A stretch of DNA of 64,000 nt from CAHJWH01 sp965198905 (GTDB lineage Bacteria; Pseudomonadota; Alphaproteobacteria; Caulobacterales; Caulobacteraceae). Location: positions 1,550,001 to 1,614,000 of the forward strand of contig OZ240678.1 in the NCBI GenBank assembly GCA_965198905.1, in the 5' to 3' direction. Positions within the stretch are counted from its first letter, which is position 1; each line of letters starts with the position of its first letter. Below the pieces are notes generated by a model. It ran no database searches and was not told where the DNA came from. It was given only the letters and a program-made list of their open reading frames with translations. Positions 43,796 through 52,997 of this stretch are shown here, piece after piece. The translations under genes were made by a program, and so were the position numbers.

Positions 43796-45052
43796 ATGAA
43801 GGTTTGGACGCGATCTATGGCGGCCTCAGCGGTCGGGTGGACGCTGCTGGCTCATCCGGTCTTGGCCGCAGAGCGCGACAGCCACGTGTGGCAGGCCGCC
43901 CAGGCGGCGCGCCCGGCCGAGCTGGCCTTGTTGAAGCAGATGGTGAACATCGACAGCGGCACAGGCGACGCCGCTGGCTCCAACGCCATCGAGGATATCC
44001 TGACACCTCGGCTCAAAGCCCTGGGCGCTCAGGTCCAGACCCTGCCCGCCGAAGCGCACGGGCTCGGCGACAACCTGGTGGCCGTGCTGAACGGATCCGG
44101 GCGCAGCCGCATCCTGATCATCTGCCATCTGGACACCGTCTTCCCGGCCGGAGAGGCGGGGCGTCGTCCCTATACGGAAAAGGGCGACAAGGCCTATGGG
44201 CCCGGCGTCTCGGACGAGAAGGGCGGCGTGGCCGAGGCGATCAGTTCGCTTGAGCTTTTGAAGCAACTCGGCGTGAGCGACTACGGCCGCATCACCCTCC
44301 TAGCCGAAACCAGCGAGGAGACCGGCTCGCCAGGGACCCATGCCCTGATAGAGCGCCTCTCGCGTGAGGCCGACGTAGAGCTGAACATGGAGCCGGGCGA
44401 CGAGCCGGACGCCATCACCGTCTGGCGCAAGGGGTCGACGACCTACACCATCACCGTCCATGGCCGTGCGGCCCATGCGGGCGTGGACCCGCAGGACGGC
44501 CGCAACGCCGCGGTGGAGCTGATCCACCAGCTTGGCGCCGTCGAGGCCATGCCCCACGAGGGCGACGGATTGACCGCAAACCTAACCACGCTGAAGGCGG
44601 GCGACCGGGTCAATGTCATCCCCGATCTCGCGGTGGCGAACGTGAACGTGCGGGTGCGCGAGGCGGGCCAGCTCGCGGGCGTCCAGTCTGCGCTGCAAGC
44701 ACGCGCCCAATCGCCCATGGTGGCGGACACCAAGGTCGTTGTGACCTCCACCCCGGCCTTCCCGCCGCTCCCGACCAACCCCCGGACCCAAGCCCTGGCC
44801 GGGCAGGCGCAAGTCATCTACGCCGGCCTGGGTCGTCCCCTAGGCCTTGCGGGTAATGGCGGGGCGTCGGAGTCCGCCCTGGCCTATCAGGCGGGCGCTG
44901 TGGCGCTGGATGGCCTCGGCCCAGTCGGCGGCGGTTTTCATAGCGCGCGTGAGTACCTGGAACTCGGCACGGTGACGCCGCGGCTCTACCTGCTCACTGA
45001 GTTGCTGATCGCGCTGGGACGATCGGCGCCGCAGTGGGCGACCGGGCGATAA
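43796..45052 (+). CDS. M20-family metallopeptidase, secreted (carboxypeptidase G2-like)
   Basis: 418 residues from ATG 43796, with an N-terminal signal peptide (SMAASAVGWTLLAHPVLAA). Di-zinc ligands typical of M20 enzymes are visible: H in IICHLDTVFP, D in GPGVSDEKGG, EE in AETSEETGSPG, NMEPGD, and the last His in GGGFHSAREY. A dimerisation domain with GRAAHAGVDPQDGRNA lies in the middle. Closest in character to glutamate carboxypeptidases that remove C-terminal Glu from folates or peptides. Likely periplasmic. Confidence 0.9.
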   Translation: MKVWTRSMAASAVGWTLLAHPVLAAERDSHVWQAAQAARPAELALLKQMVNIDSGTGDAAGSNAIEDILTPRLKALGAQVQTLPAEAHGLGDNLVAVLNGSGRSRILIICHLDTVFPAGEAGRRPYTEKGDKAYGPGVSDEKGGVAEAISSLELLKQLGVSDYGRITLLAETSEETGSPGTHALIERLSREADVELNMEPGDEPDAITVWRKGSTTYTITVHGRAAHAGVDPQDGRNAAVELIHQLGAVEAMPHEGDGLTANLTTLKAGDRVNVIPDLAVANVNVRVREAGQLAGVQSALQARAQSPMVADTKVVVTSTPAFPPLPTNPRTQALAGQAQVIYAGLGRPLGLAGNGGASESALAYQAGAVALDGLGPVGGGFHSAREYLELGTVTPRLYLLTELLIALGRSAPQWATGR

Positions 45053-45070
45053 AATGTGCGTTGCGCTGAA

Positions 45071-46132
45071 TCAAAACTGAGCAAGCGCCAGGGAGAGGAC
45101 GGCCGGCTTAGCAGAAGGCGCCTCAGGCGCCTTGGCGGCCAACGTAGCAGCGGGTGCGAGTGTATTGCGCGTGGCCGCAACAGGCTCGGGCTTGACCTCA
45201 ACTGGTGCAACGGCCGGCAGCTTCAAGACCACCGCCTCAGGCTTAGCTGCTGAAAGAACTGCCGCCGCCGGAGCGGTGTTGGCAGGTGTTGGATACAGCG
45301 TGACCCTTATCCGCCCATCGGCCGGACCCTGAACCTGCGTAATCGCGGGCGAAGGTTCCAGTTGAGCGATCTGTACCGCTGCGGAGCCACTGGACAGAGG
45401 TGTCTGGTGGAACATCGCCGGTGCGCCCGCGCGACTGCCCAGGCGATAGAAGATGTGCGCGCCGATCTGAGCCACCTTGAGCAGGCCGGTGAAAGGGTTC
45501 GACCGTGCGGCCTGAAACTGGGTCGCATCGCCCACCACAGCCATCACCGCTCCGTGCATCTCGCCGGACGCGATCGCCTCCGCTCGACGCCAGGCTGCGC
45601 TCTCGATAGGCGATTGGCGGCTGCTGCAGGCGAAGGAGAACTGGCAGCCCGACGCCGTGCGTTGATGCACCACCGCACAGACCGTCTTTGGAAAGGCCGG
45701 ATGGCGGACACGGTTCAACACCACTTGGGCGACCGCCTGCTGGCCTGCCGCCGTCTCGCCCCGCGCCTCGAAGTAGACCGCTTCGGTCAGGCAATGCAGG
45801 TCGTTCGGCGCGTCGGACACCTGCTGGAACCGGAAGGGCTGCGCCAGCCCGGCCAGGCTGAACCTGCTCCGCAACGCGACCTCGGCGGTTCTGCTAGAAG
45901 CCGGCGAAGGCGCGGCGGAAGAGACGACGGCTGACTTATAGGCGCCCTTAGCAATACTGGGTGTAGCGATAGCCTGGAGTTGGCTAGACGCCGCGGGCGG
46001 CGGCGGCGGAATAGATCGCCCTCCACCCACGAGATAGACCGCTCCGACGACGAGGCCTGCGCCGGAGCCGAGCGCCATGGCGGCGACCAGCGCACGCACG
46101 TCTTCGGCGCGCGTCCGTATGTAGTTAGGCAA
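45071..46132 (-). CDS. SleB-like cell-wall hydrolase (second copy)
   Basis: 353 residues. An N-terminal membrane anchor (VAAMALGSGAGLVVGAVYLVGG) and a proline/serine-rich linker precede the Hydrolase_2 domain: CLTEAVYFEARGETAAGQQAVAQVVLNR, FPKTVCAVVHQ and GCQFSFACSS. A long Ala/Pro/Lys-rich C-terminal tail of about 100 residues follows. The domain is clearly a paralogue of the one at the head of the T2SS operon. Probably acts on peptidoglycan from the inner membrane. Confidence 0.88.
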   Translation of the reverse strand: MPNYIRTRAEDVRALVAAMALGSGAGLVVGAVYLVGGGRSIPPPPPAASSQLQAIATPSIAKGAYKSAVVSSAAPSPASSRTAEVALRSRFSLAGLAQPFRFQQVSDAPNDLHCLTEAVYFEARGETAAGQQAVAQVVLNRVRHPAFPKTVCAVVHQRTASGCQFSFACSSRQSPIESAAWRRAEAIASGEMHGAVMAVVGDATQFQAARSNPFTGLLKVAQIGAHIFYRLGSRAGAPAMFHQTPLSSGSAAVQIAQLEPSPAITQVQGPADGRIRVTLYPTPANTAPAAAVLSAAKPEAVVLKLPAVAPVEVKPEPVAATRNTLAPAATLAAKAPEAPSAKPAVLSLALAQF

Positions 46133-46447
46133 AACGTTCAGTCCTGATCGGCGAGGGCGTCCGCCCCCCGAAGATGACCCCGATCGAACCCTGCGACCCT
46201 GGGGATTAGCGTCGATGCAAAGCTACGCAAATCGACAGCAAAATGGTTTAGACGGAGTCAATGTGGCCAAAGCTTGTCGCTGGCGAATCACAGAGACTGT
46301 AGCATCACCTTGACGCAGCAAGAAACCACGTCCCCGCGGCGAATCGCGCCCCCGCCCCGAGGTGACTGGACGCGATGGACAAGGGCCTGCAAAAGGGCGG
46401 CGCTGTCTGTATGCCTGTTTTCGAGACCGCCAAGCGGACTTTCCTGA
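46133..46447. other. Intergenic region before the autotransporter
   Basis: About 315 bases between two divergent genes. No gene, RNA or strong hairpin recognised. Promoters of both neighbours should lie here, but no clear -35/-10 pair could be fixed by eye. Confidence 0.3.
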
Positions 46448-49400
46448 ATGCGTAGAACCCTCGTCGCCGCCGTCGCGCTGGCCCCCCTTTGCCTCGTGGC
46501 GGGCCGCGGCGTCGCCTTGGCGACCGATACGGTGACCAGCGGACAGACCGCGCCGATCGCCACGGCGACGGTTGCGACCGGCGGTGACAGCATTGATATC
46601 ACCTCCGGCGGTTCGGTGACGATCAGCACTCCCGCCGCCGCGGTGACTCAAAACAGCGGAACCGTCGCCACGCCGAACAATGTCAGCGTGGAAGGCTCGA
46701 TCAGCCTCACCGGGGTGAACACCTCCACCGGCATCCTGGGCACGGGCGGGGTCGGCTCGATCACCAATAGCGGCGCGATCACCAATTCCGAGAGCTACAC
46801 GCCGACCACAAACGGCGACGGCTTTCCGGAATCGCCTTTCGCCATGACTGGGAGCACCGGCCGCTACGGCATCCGTCTGACTGGCCCCCTGGTTGGGGAT
46901 GTCGACAACATCGGTACGATCACCGTCAAGGGCGACCAGTCCTTCGCCATCTCCGTCGAAAGCCCGCTGAGCGGCAGCCTCTTCAACTCCGGCTCGATCT
47001 CCTACACCGGCGACAACGGCGCCGCGATCCAGTCCACGGCCACGGGCTCGATCGGCGGCCGGGTGCTGATCACCGGAACGGTCACCTCGCAGGGCACCAA
47101 TTCCAGCGCCGTGGTGCTGAACGGTGATGTTCTAGGCGGCTCGGCCGGCGCGCCCAGCATCGCCATCTACTCCGCGATCACCGGCACCGGCTACGCCACA
47201 AGCGTAAGACCCACCACCACCAGCACGCTGAACGACCTGCAGGAGACCACCAACGCCAATCAGGTGGAGCAGTCCGCCGGTGCGGTGATCATCAACGGCA
47301 ACGTCGCCAACGGCATCTTCATCGGCTCACCCCCGGTCGGCACGACCACGACCACAGGCGCCACCGTCGATCTGGACGGGGACGGCATCGCCGACATCGC
47401 CGAGGGTTCGGGCTCGATCACGAATTTCGGCAGCGCCCCGGCCTTGACCATCGGCGCGACGACCAAAGCCACCACGATCGGGGTGGTGGGCGGAACCGAC
47501 AGCGATGTCGGCCTGCCTGCCGGGTCGAACAACAACTTCGGCCTGATCATCCGCGGAGCGGTCTCCGGGCAAGGGCTGTTCGACGGCGTCACCACCACGG
47601 GCCTGCAAATCGGCTCCGGGGTCGCTGGAACCGGCGTGACGATCGATGGCGGGGTTCGCGTTGTGGGCAGCGTCAGCGCCAACAGCTACGAGGCCGACGC
47701 CTTCGCGATCCACATCATGGCGGGCGCGACGGTCCCTGAAATCCGCAACGAGGACTTCATTGAGGCGAACGTCGCCAATTCGGTGGTGGGGGTCACCAAC
47801 CCCGTGTCGACGCTGAACCTCAGCGCCGCCTCGACCGGCATCCTGATCGATTCTGGCGCCGCGGTCGGCGCCATCAGCAACTTCGGCACCCTACAAGCCA
47901 CCGCCAATGGCGACGCCATGACGGCGGTCGCCATCCGGGACCTGTCGGGGACCGTGACGTCGGTGCTGAACGAAGGCGTGATCAACGCCGTGGTGACACC
48001 GATCACCGCCAACCTGATCGAGCCAAGCGGCACGACCACCGCCATCGACCTCAGGGCCAACACCACTGACGTTACCCTGACGCAGGAGGTCAATCCCAAT
48101 CCGATCGCCGTGGAGGTGAGCACCACCACCGACTCCGCCGGGGTCGTGACCACCACCGCGGCCCTGACGACGGCCACGGCCACGACATCTGTGACCACCA
48201 CGACCACGACGGCAGGGGTCACCACCACAACCACGACAACCACGCCGACCTACCCTCAAATCGTGGGCGACGTGCTGCTGGGCAGCGGGAAGAACACGGT
48301 CAATATCCTCGGCGGCAGCGTCACCGGCGCGCTGAGTCTCGGAAATAACGATGCCGACAGCTTCACCCTCGGCCAATTGGCCAACACGGCGACAAACACT
48401 GTGGCTCAGGTCGCCATCTACGAAGGCGCCCTGAGCTATGGTGGGAATGGCCTGGCGCTGAACGTCGTCAACGGCAGCCTGATCAACACCAACGCCGCAA
48501 CCCTGAACCTGTCGAGCCTGCATGTGGGCGGCAGCGGGCTGCTCTACGCCGCCATCGACCCGAGCAACAGCGCCCACACGCTCTACAATGTCAGCGGAAC
48601 GGCGACCCTCGACGCGGGCGCCCAGATCGGGATTTTCCTGAAGTCCCCACTTTTTAACGAGACGACCTTCAATATCATCCAGGCCGGCGCCCTGGTGGAC
48701 AACACCGGCGGTGCGCTTTCCCTGGCGCAGGTGCCGTTCGTGCTGGTTGCGACCGAATCTTCGAACGCCGCGACAAACACCATCTCGGTGGATCTCCGCC
48801 GCGCCACCGCCGCCGAGCTGCAGCTGAACGGCCCTGAGAGTTCGGCGCTGAACGGGGTCTATACTTCGCTATCCAACGATCCCTCTCTCGAGGCTGCGGT
48901 GCTGGGCCAGTACAGCCGCGCGGGCTTTCTGAACGTCTACGACCAGTTGCTGCCCGACTATGCCGGCGGCGTGTTCGAGCTGACGCTCGCGGCGTCGGAT
49001 GCGGTGACCCGCGCCACCTCCCGGGTGAACGACATCGAGAACCCCAGCGGCACCCGCGGCGCCTGGGCGGAAGAGGTCGCCTACGGCGTCAACCAGAGCC
49101 GCTCGGCCTCTTCGGCCGGCTTCCAGGGCGGTGGGTTCGGCTTCGTCGGCGGGATCGAAGGCGGCGGCGCGGGCCTGGGCGCGTTCGGGCTCACCGGCTC
49201 GTTCCTGACCGGCGACATCAAGGATCCCCATTCGCCGGGCGACAACCTGTCGAGCTTCTCGGAAGGCGAAGGCGGGGCCTACTGGCAGGCCCAGCTGGGC
49301 GGCTTACGCGCCGACGCCCGAGTAGCGGGCGGTTACGTCCTCTACGCCAACCGCCGCGAGCTGCTGCTGAAAGACGTAAATGGAAACGTCACTCTGGACC

Positions 49401-49912
49401 GCGCGTCCAAGGCCAGCTCCTCCGGCTATACCGCGACGGGCCACTTCGGCCTGGGCTACCAGACCCCGCAGATCGGCTGGATATATTTCCGACCGCAGGT
49501 CCATGGCGACTACTTCTATCTCGACCAGGGCGCCTATACCGAACACAACGGCGGCTCGGCCGCCGGCGACGGCTTCGACCTGTCCGTCGCCCAGCGCAAC
49601 GGCAACGAGGCCAGTGGCGTCGCCTCGCTGGTCACCGGCGTCACCTTCGGCCAGGGCTTCAAGTGGCGTCCGGAGCTTGAGCTCGGCTATCGAGACGTCT
49701 TCTCCGGCACCTCCGGAAACACCACGGCCAATTTCCAGAACGGTTCGCCCTTCACCATCTCACCCGATTCCATCAAGGGCGGCGGTCCGCTGGCGAGGGT
49801 GGATATCAAGGCGGACACCGACTTCTACGAACTGAACCTGGAAGCGGGTGCGGAGAACCGCACCCATTTCACCGAAGGCGACGTGCGAGTGAGCGTGCGC
49901 GTCCTTTTCTGA
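46448..49912 (+). CDS. Large autotransporter-type outer-membrane protein
   Basis: 1154 residues with a signal peptide (LVAAVALAPLCLVAGRGVALA). A long passenger of low-complexity Gly/Ser/Thr/Asn beta-helix-like repeats (SGSVTISTPAAAV; ITNSGAITNS; NFGTLQATANGD) follows. An EF-hand-like loop DLDGDGIADIAEG lies near residue 310, and a threonine-rich stretch at about 565-605. The C-terminal beta-barrel (about 870-1154; GTRGAWAEEVAYGVNQ, then VSVRVLF) ends in Phe, as required for BAM insertion. Passenger function unknown; adhesion is a guess. The next gene, an MFS carrier, is unrelated in role. Confidence 0.85.
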   Translation: MRRTLVAAVALAPLCLVAGRGVALATDTVTSGQTAPIATATVATGGDSIDITSGGSVTISTPAAAVTQNSGTVATPNNVSVEGSISLTGVNTSTGILGTGGVGSITNSGAITNSESYTPTTNGDGFPESPFAMTGSTGRYGIRLTGPLVGDVDNIGTITVKGDQSFAISVESPLSGSLFNSGSISYTGDNGAAIQSTATGSIGGRVLITGTVTSQGTNSSAVVLNGDVLGGSAGAPSIAIYSAITGTGYATSVRPTTTSTLNDLQETTNANQVEQSAGAVIINGNVANGIFIGSPPVGTTTTTGATVDLDGDGIADIAEGSGSITNFGSAPALTIGATTKATTIGVVGGTDSDVGLPAGSNNNFGLIIRGAVSGQGLFDGVTTTGLQIGSGVAGTGVTIDGGVRVVGSVSANSYEADAFAIHIMAGATVPEIRNEDFIEANVANSVVGVTNPVSTLNLSAASTGILIDSGAAVGAISNFGTLQATANGDAMTAVAIRDLSGTVTSVLNEGVINAVVTPITANLIEPSGTTTAIDLRANTTDVTLTQEVNPNPIAVEVSTTTDSAGVVTTTAALTTATATTSVTTTTTTAGVTTTTTTTTPTYPQIVGDVLLGSGKNTVNILGGSVTGALSLGNNDADSFTLGQLANTATNTVAQVAIYEGALSYGGNGLALNVVNGSLINTNAATLNLSSLHVGGSGLLYAAIDPSNSAHTLYNVSGTATLDAGAQIGIFLKSPLFNETTFNIIQAGALVDNTGGALSLAQVPFVLVATESSNAATNTISVDLRRATAAELQLNGPESSALNGVYTSLSNDPSLEAAVLGQYSRAGFLNVYDQLLPDYAGGVFELTLAASDAVTRATSRVNDIENPSGTRGAWAEEVAYGVNQSRSASSAGFQGGGFGFVGGIEGGGAGLGAFGLTGSFLTGDIKDPHSPGDNLSSFSEGEGGAYWQAQLGGLRADARVAGGYVLYANRRELLLKDVNGNVTLDRASKASSSGYTATGHFGLGYQTPQIGWIYFRPQVHGDYFYLDQGAYTEHNGGSAAGDGFDLSVAQRNGNEASGVASLVTGVTFGQGFKWRPELELGYRDVFSGTSGNTTANFQNGSPFTISPDSIKGGGPLARVDIKADTDFYELNLEAGAENRTHFTEGDVRVSVRVLF

Positions 49913-49956
49913 TCCCTCATCCCCCGCTAGCAATGTCGCGGGACGGGGGGACGATC

Positions 49957-51216
49957 ATGGGCGTGCTGGACGATCTAAGGGCGCTCGACAAGGATCAGCG
50001 CTCGGCCTTCCTGGCCAGCTTCCTAGGCTGGACGCTAGACGCCTTCGACTTCTTCCTGCTGACCTTTGTAGTCAAGGCGATCGCCGCCGACTTCCATGTC
50101 AAGCCGCCGGCGGTCCAGGCGGCGATCTTCCTGACCCTGGTGGCGCGCCCCTTCGGAGCGGTCTTCTTCGGCTGGCTGGCGGACAAGTTCGGCCGTCGAC
50201 CGATCCTGATGATCGACGTCCTGCTCTATTCCGCCCTCGAGCTCGCCTCGGCCTTCGCACCCAGCCTGGTCACTCTGCTCGTCCTACGGACCCTGTTCGG
50301 CTTCGTCATGGGCGGGGAATGGGGCATCGGCGCCTCCCTGGCCCTGGAGTCTATTCCGGCGCGCTCACGCGGGATCGTGTCGGGTATCCTGCAGGAGGGC
50401 TATGCGGTCGGACAGCTGCTCGGCGCGGTGGTCTTCGCCTTCGCCTATCCGCACTTCTCCCAGCTTTTCCCCCACATCGCCAGCTGGAGGATGTTGTTCG
50501 TGGTGGGCGTAATCCCGGCCCTGCTGGTCTTCTACATCCGGCGTAACGTGAAGGAGAGCCCGGCGTTCGAGACGTCGCGCGGGCAGCCCCACCGAGGTCT
50601 GGACGTGATCCGCACCCTCGGCCAGCACTGGAAGCTGCTGATCTACGCCGTGGCTCTTATGGCCTGCTTCAACTTCTTCAGCCACGGCACCCAGGACAAT
50701 TACGCCACCTTCCTGGAGGTGCAGCACGGCTTCAAGCCGCAGACGGTGGGCCTGCTCACCGCGGTGATGAACCTGGGCGCCATCACGGGGGGCCTGAGCT
50801 TCGGCGCCTGGTCGGAAGTGATCGGGCGGCGGCGCGCCATCGTCATCGCCGCCCTGCTCGCCTTGCCGATCATCCCGCTGTGGGCGTTCGCGCCTACGCC
50901 GATCCTGCTGGGGCTTGGTGGGTTCCTAATGCAGATTTCGGTTCAGGGCGCGTGGGGTGTGGTGCCCGTGCACCTGAACGAACTGTCGCCGAAGAATGTG
51001 CGAGGCACCTTTCCAGGCGCGGCCTATCAGTTCGGCAACCTGATCGCCGCCTACATCGTGCCACTGCAGGGTCAGCTAGCCCAGGCCAGACCTACGGCCC
51101 AGGGCACGCCCAACTACGGCCTCTCCCTTGCCATCGTCGCCGGTGCGACCGCGGTCGTACTGGCGCTACTCACCTGGTTGGGCCCGGAAGCCAAAGGAAG
51201 GTCGTTCGAGTCCTAA
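49957..51216 (+). CDS. MFS transporter (carboxylate/sialate:H+ symporter type)
   Basis: 419 residues from ATG 49957 (ATG 49933 would add eight). Twelve-helix major facilitator. LGWTLDAFDFFLLTFV in helix 1, GWLADKFGRRPILM as the A-motif loop and GGEWGIGASLALESIPARSRG place it in the metabolite:H+ symporter/sialate-JEN1 group, which imports lactate, sialic acid or aromatic acids. Substrate not determinable. It converges on the CobW gene, with a hairpin at the junction. Confidence 0.88.
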   Translation: MGVLDDLRALDKDQRSAFLASFLGWTLDAFDFFLLTFVVKAIAADFHVKPPAVQAAIFLTLVARPFGAVFFGWLADKFGRRPILMIDVLLYSALELASAFAPSLVTLLVLRTLFGFVMGGEWGIGASLALESIPARSRGIVSGILQEGYAVGQLLGAVVFAFAYPHFSQLFPHIASWRMLFVVGVIPALLVFYIRRNVKESPAFETSRGQPHRGLDVIRTLGQHWKLLIYAVALMACFNFFSHGTQDNYATFLEVQHGFKPQTVGLLTAVMNLGAITGGLSFGAWSEVIGRRRAIVIAALLALPIIPLWAFAPTPILLGLGGFLMQISVQGAWGVVPVHLNELSPKNVRGTFPGAAYQFGNLIAAYIVPLQGQLAQARPTAQGTPNYGLSLAIVAGATAVVLALLTWLGPEAKGRSFES

Positions 51217-51242
51217 GCCTTACACTTCACACGCCGTAAGGC
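51217..51242. terminator. Bidirectional hairpin between MFS and CobW genes
   Basis: GCCTTAC (51217-51223) pairs exactly with GTAAGGC (51236-51242) over a 12-base loop, at the junction of two convergent genes. No long T-run, so efficiency is uncertain. Confidence 0.5.
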
Positions 51243-52302
51243 CTTCCTCCAGCACGCCCCGGTCTAGGTTCCGGCCGATGAAGACCATGCGGCTATAGCG
51301 CCGCTCCCCGTCCTTCCATGGGCGCTGAAGGTCGCCTTCCATGATCATGTGGACGGCCTGGAACACCAATCGCCGATCCTCGCCTTTAATGTCGAGGATG
51401 CCTTTAGCCCTCAGGATATCGGGGCCTTGTCGCTGGAGCAGATCGTTCAGCCACTGGGTCACCCGCTGGCCATCCAACGGTCGCTCCCTCTGCAATGCGA
51501 CGCCCGCAATATCCTGATCCGCATGGGCATGGCCGCCATGGGCGTGGGTGTGCGTATCGGAGGCGCAATGCTCGTAATGAACATGCCCGGCTTCCCCATG
51601 TTCGGGGTTTAGAAACTCGGGCTCCAGCTCCAAAATACGGTCAAGATCGAAGCCGCCTCGTTCCAGGATCAGCTTCAGGTCAACCTCGGACCGTTCCGCC
51701 CGATGGATGGGAGCCAGCGGATTGAGCCCACGCAAACGGCGCTCGACCTCCGTCAACTTGGCCTCATCGACGAGGTCAGTCTTATTCAGAACAATCTGGT
51801 CCGCGAACGCCACCTGCTCGCGCGCCTCGCGAGAGTCGTCCAACCTCAGCAAGACGTGCTTGGCGTCGACCACCGTAGTGACGCTGTCCAGCCGCGTCTT
51901 GGCGCGCACGTCCTCATCGACGAAGAAAGTTTGGGCGACGGGCCCAGGATCGGCGAGCCCCGTGGTCTCCACGATCACTGCGTCAAAGGCGCGCCGGTCT
52001 GCGGTCTGGCGGCGCATGAGCCCGGCGAGCACCCGGATCAGGTCCCCCCTGACCGTGCAGCAGACGCAACCGTTGTTCATCTCGAACACCTCCTCGTCGC
52101 TGCGCACGATGAGGTCGTTGTCGATGCCGATCTCGCCGAATTCGTTGACGATCACCGCATAGCGGCGGCCGTGATCCTCTGTCAGTATGCGGTTGAGCAG
52201 GGTGGTCTTGCCAGCCCCGAGATAACCCGTGAGGACCGTCACGGGGATCGGCTGCACACCTGTCGGCGCGATCTGCGGGAGTTCGGGAGCGAGGTCAGAC
52301 AT
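51220..52302 (-). CDS. CobW/G3E-family GTPase with His-rich loop
   Basis: 360 residues from ATG 52302 (ATG 52311 also possible). G3E metallochaperone: Walker A LTGYLGAGKTTLLNRIL, the metal-binding NNGCVCC (CxCC) motif, ETTGLADPGPV and base-recognition NKTD. A histidine-rich segment (HVHYEHCASDTHTHAHGGHAHAD) lies between the GTPase and the CobW C-terminal domain. Such proteins move zinc or cobalt to client enzymes. No clear Zur box was found upstream. Divergent from a TetR gene with about 80 bases between. Confidence 0.92.
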   Translation of the reverse strand: MSDLAPELPQIAPTGVQPIPVTVLTGYLGAGKTTLLNRILTEDHGRRYAVIVNEFGEIGIDNDLIVRSDEEVFEMNNGCVCCTVRGDLIRVLAGLMRRQTADRRAFDAVIVETTGLADPGPVAQTFFVDEDVRAKTRLDSVTTVVDAKHVLLRLDDSREAREQVAFADQIVLNKTDLVDEAKLTEVERRLRGLNPLAPIHRAERSEVDLKLILERGGFDLDRILELEPEFLNPEHGEAGHVHYEHCASDTHTHAHGGHAHADQDIAGVALQRERPLDGQRVTQWLNDLLQRQGPDILRAKGILDIKGEDRRLVFQAVHMIMEGDLQRPWKDGERRYSRMVFIGRNLDRGVLEEGLTACEV

Positions 52303-52385
52303 GACCTGCATGTGGAGCCTACACCTACAGGACGGAAGACCTAACGCGCCCTTGTAGATTGGACGGTTTCGCCCATACTTTCCCG

Positions 52386-52997
52386 ATGCCTCGCGCACTC
52401 GGTCAGATTGACGCCCGCAAGCATCAGGCCATCCTGGACGCTGCTGCAGAGGTGCTGGCGGAGCGGGGCATCGGCGCGCCGATCGAGGAGGTCGCCCGCC
52501 GTGCTGGGGTCTCCAAACAGACCATCTACAACCACTATGGCTCCAAGACCGAGCTCGTGCGCATTCTGGTCGAGCGTCGGCGCAGCTTGGTGACGGCCCT
52601 GCTCGACGAGGCGCCGCCCGACCAAGCGACCGAGGTCACCCTTGCGGCGTACGCTCAGGCCATCCTCGAAGTCATGATGTCTCCTGGATCGCTTCAGCTT
52701 GTCCGAATGGCCATCACCAGCGCCATCGAAATGCCCGAACTCGCCCGCGCCATCTACGACGCCGGGGCCGGCGCTTCGAGCAGACGACTGGCCGAGTTCC
52801 TGCAACATCGCCCGGAACTCGATATTGAAAATCCGACCCGGGCTGCGGACGTGTTCGTCGGTATGGCCACAGGGCGGCTCCAAACCCGAATACTCATGGG
52901 GGTGGAGTCGGGCTTCACGCCCGATCAGGTTCCGGCCCGGGCGGTGGAGGCGGCGGCCAGGTTCGTGCGGGCTTATCGGCGCGTACCTGCCGGCTGA
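52386..52997 (+). CDS. TetR-family transcriptional regulator
   Basis: 203 residues from ATG 52386. N-terminal helix-turn-helix domain: ARKHQAILDAAAEVLAERG, then APIEEVARRAGVSKQTIYNHYGSKTELV. The C-terminal half is a helical ligand domain of the AefR/TetR_C type (ITSAIEMPELARAIYDAGA). The nearest likely target is the divergent CobW gene, or its own promoter. It converges on parB with no gap. Confidence 0.9.
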   Translation: MPRALGQIDARKHQAILDAAAEVLAERGIGAPIEEVARRAGVSKQTIYNHYGSKTELVRILVERRRSLVTALLDEAPPDQATEVTLAAYAQAILEVMMSPGSLQLVRMAITSAIEMPELARAIYDAGAGASSRRLAEFLQHRPELDIENPTRAADVFVGMATGRLQTRILMGVESGFTPDQVPARAVEAAARFVRAYRRVPAG

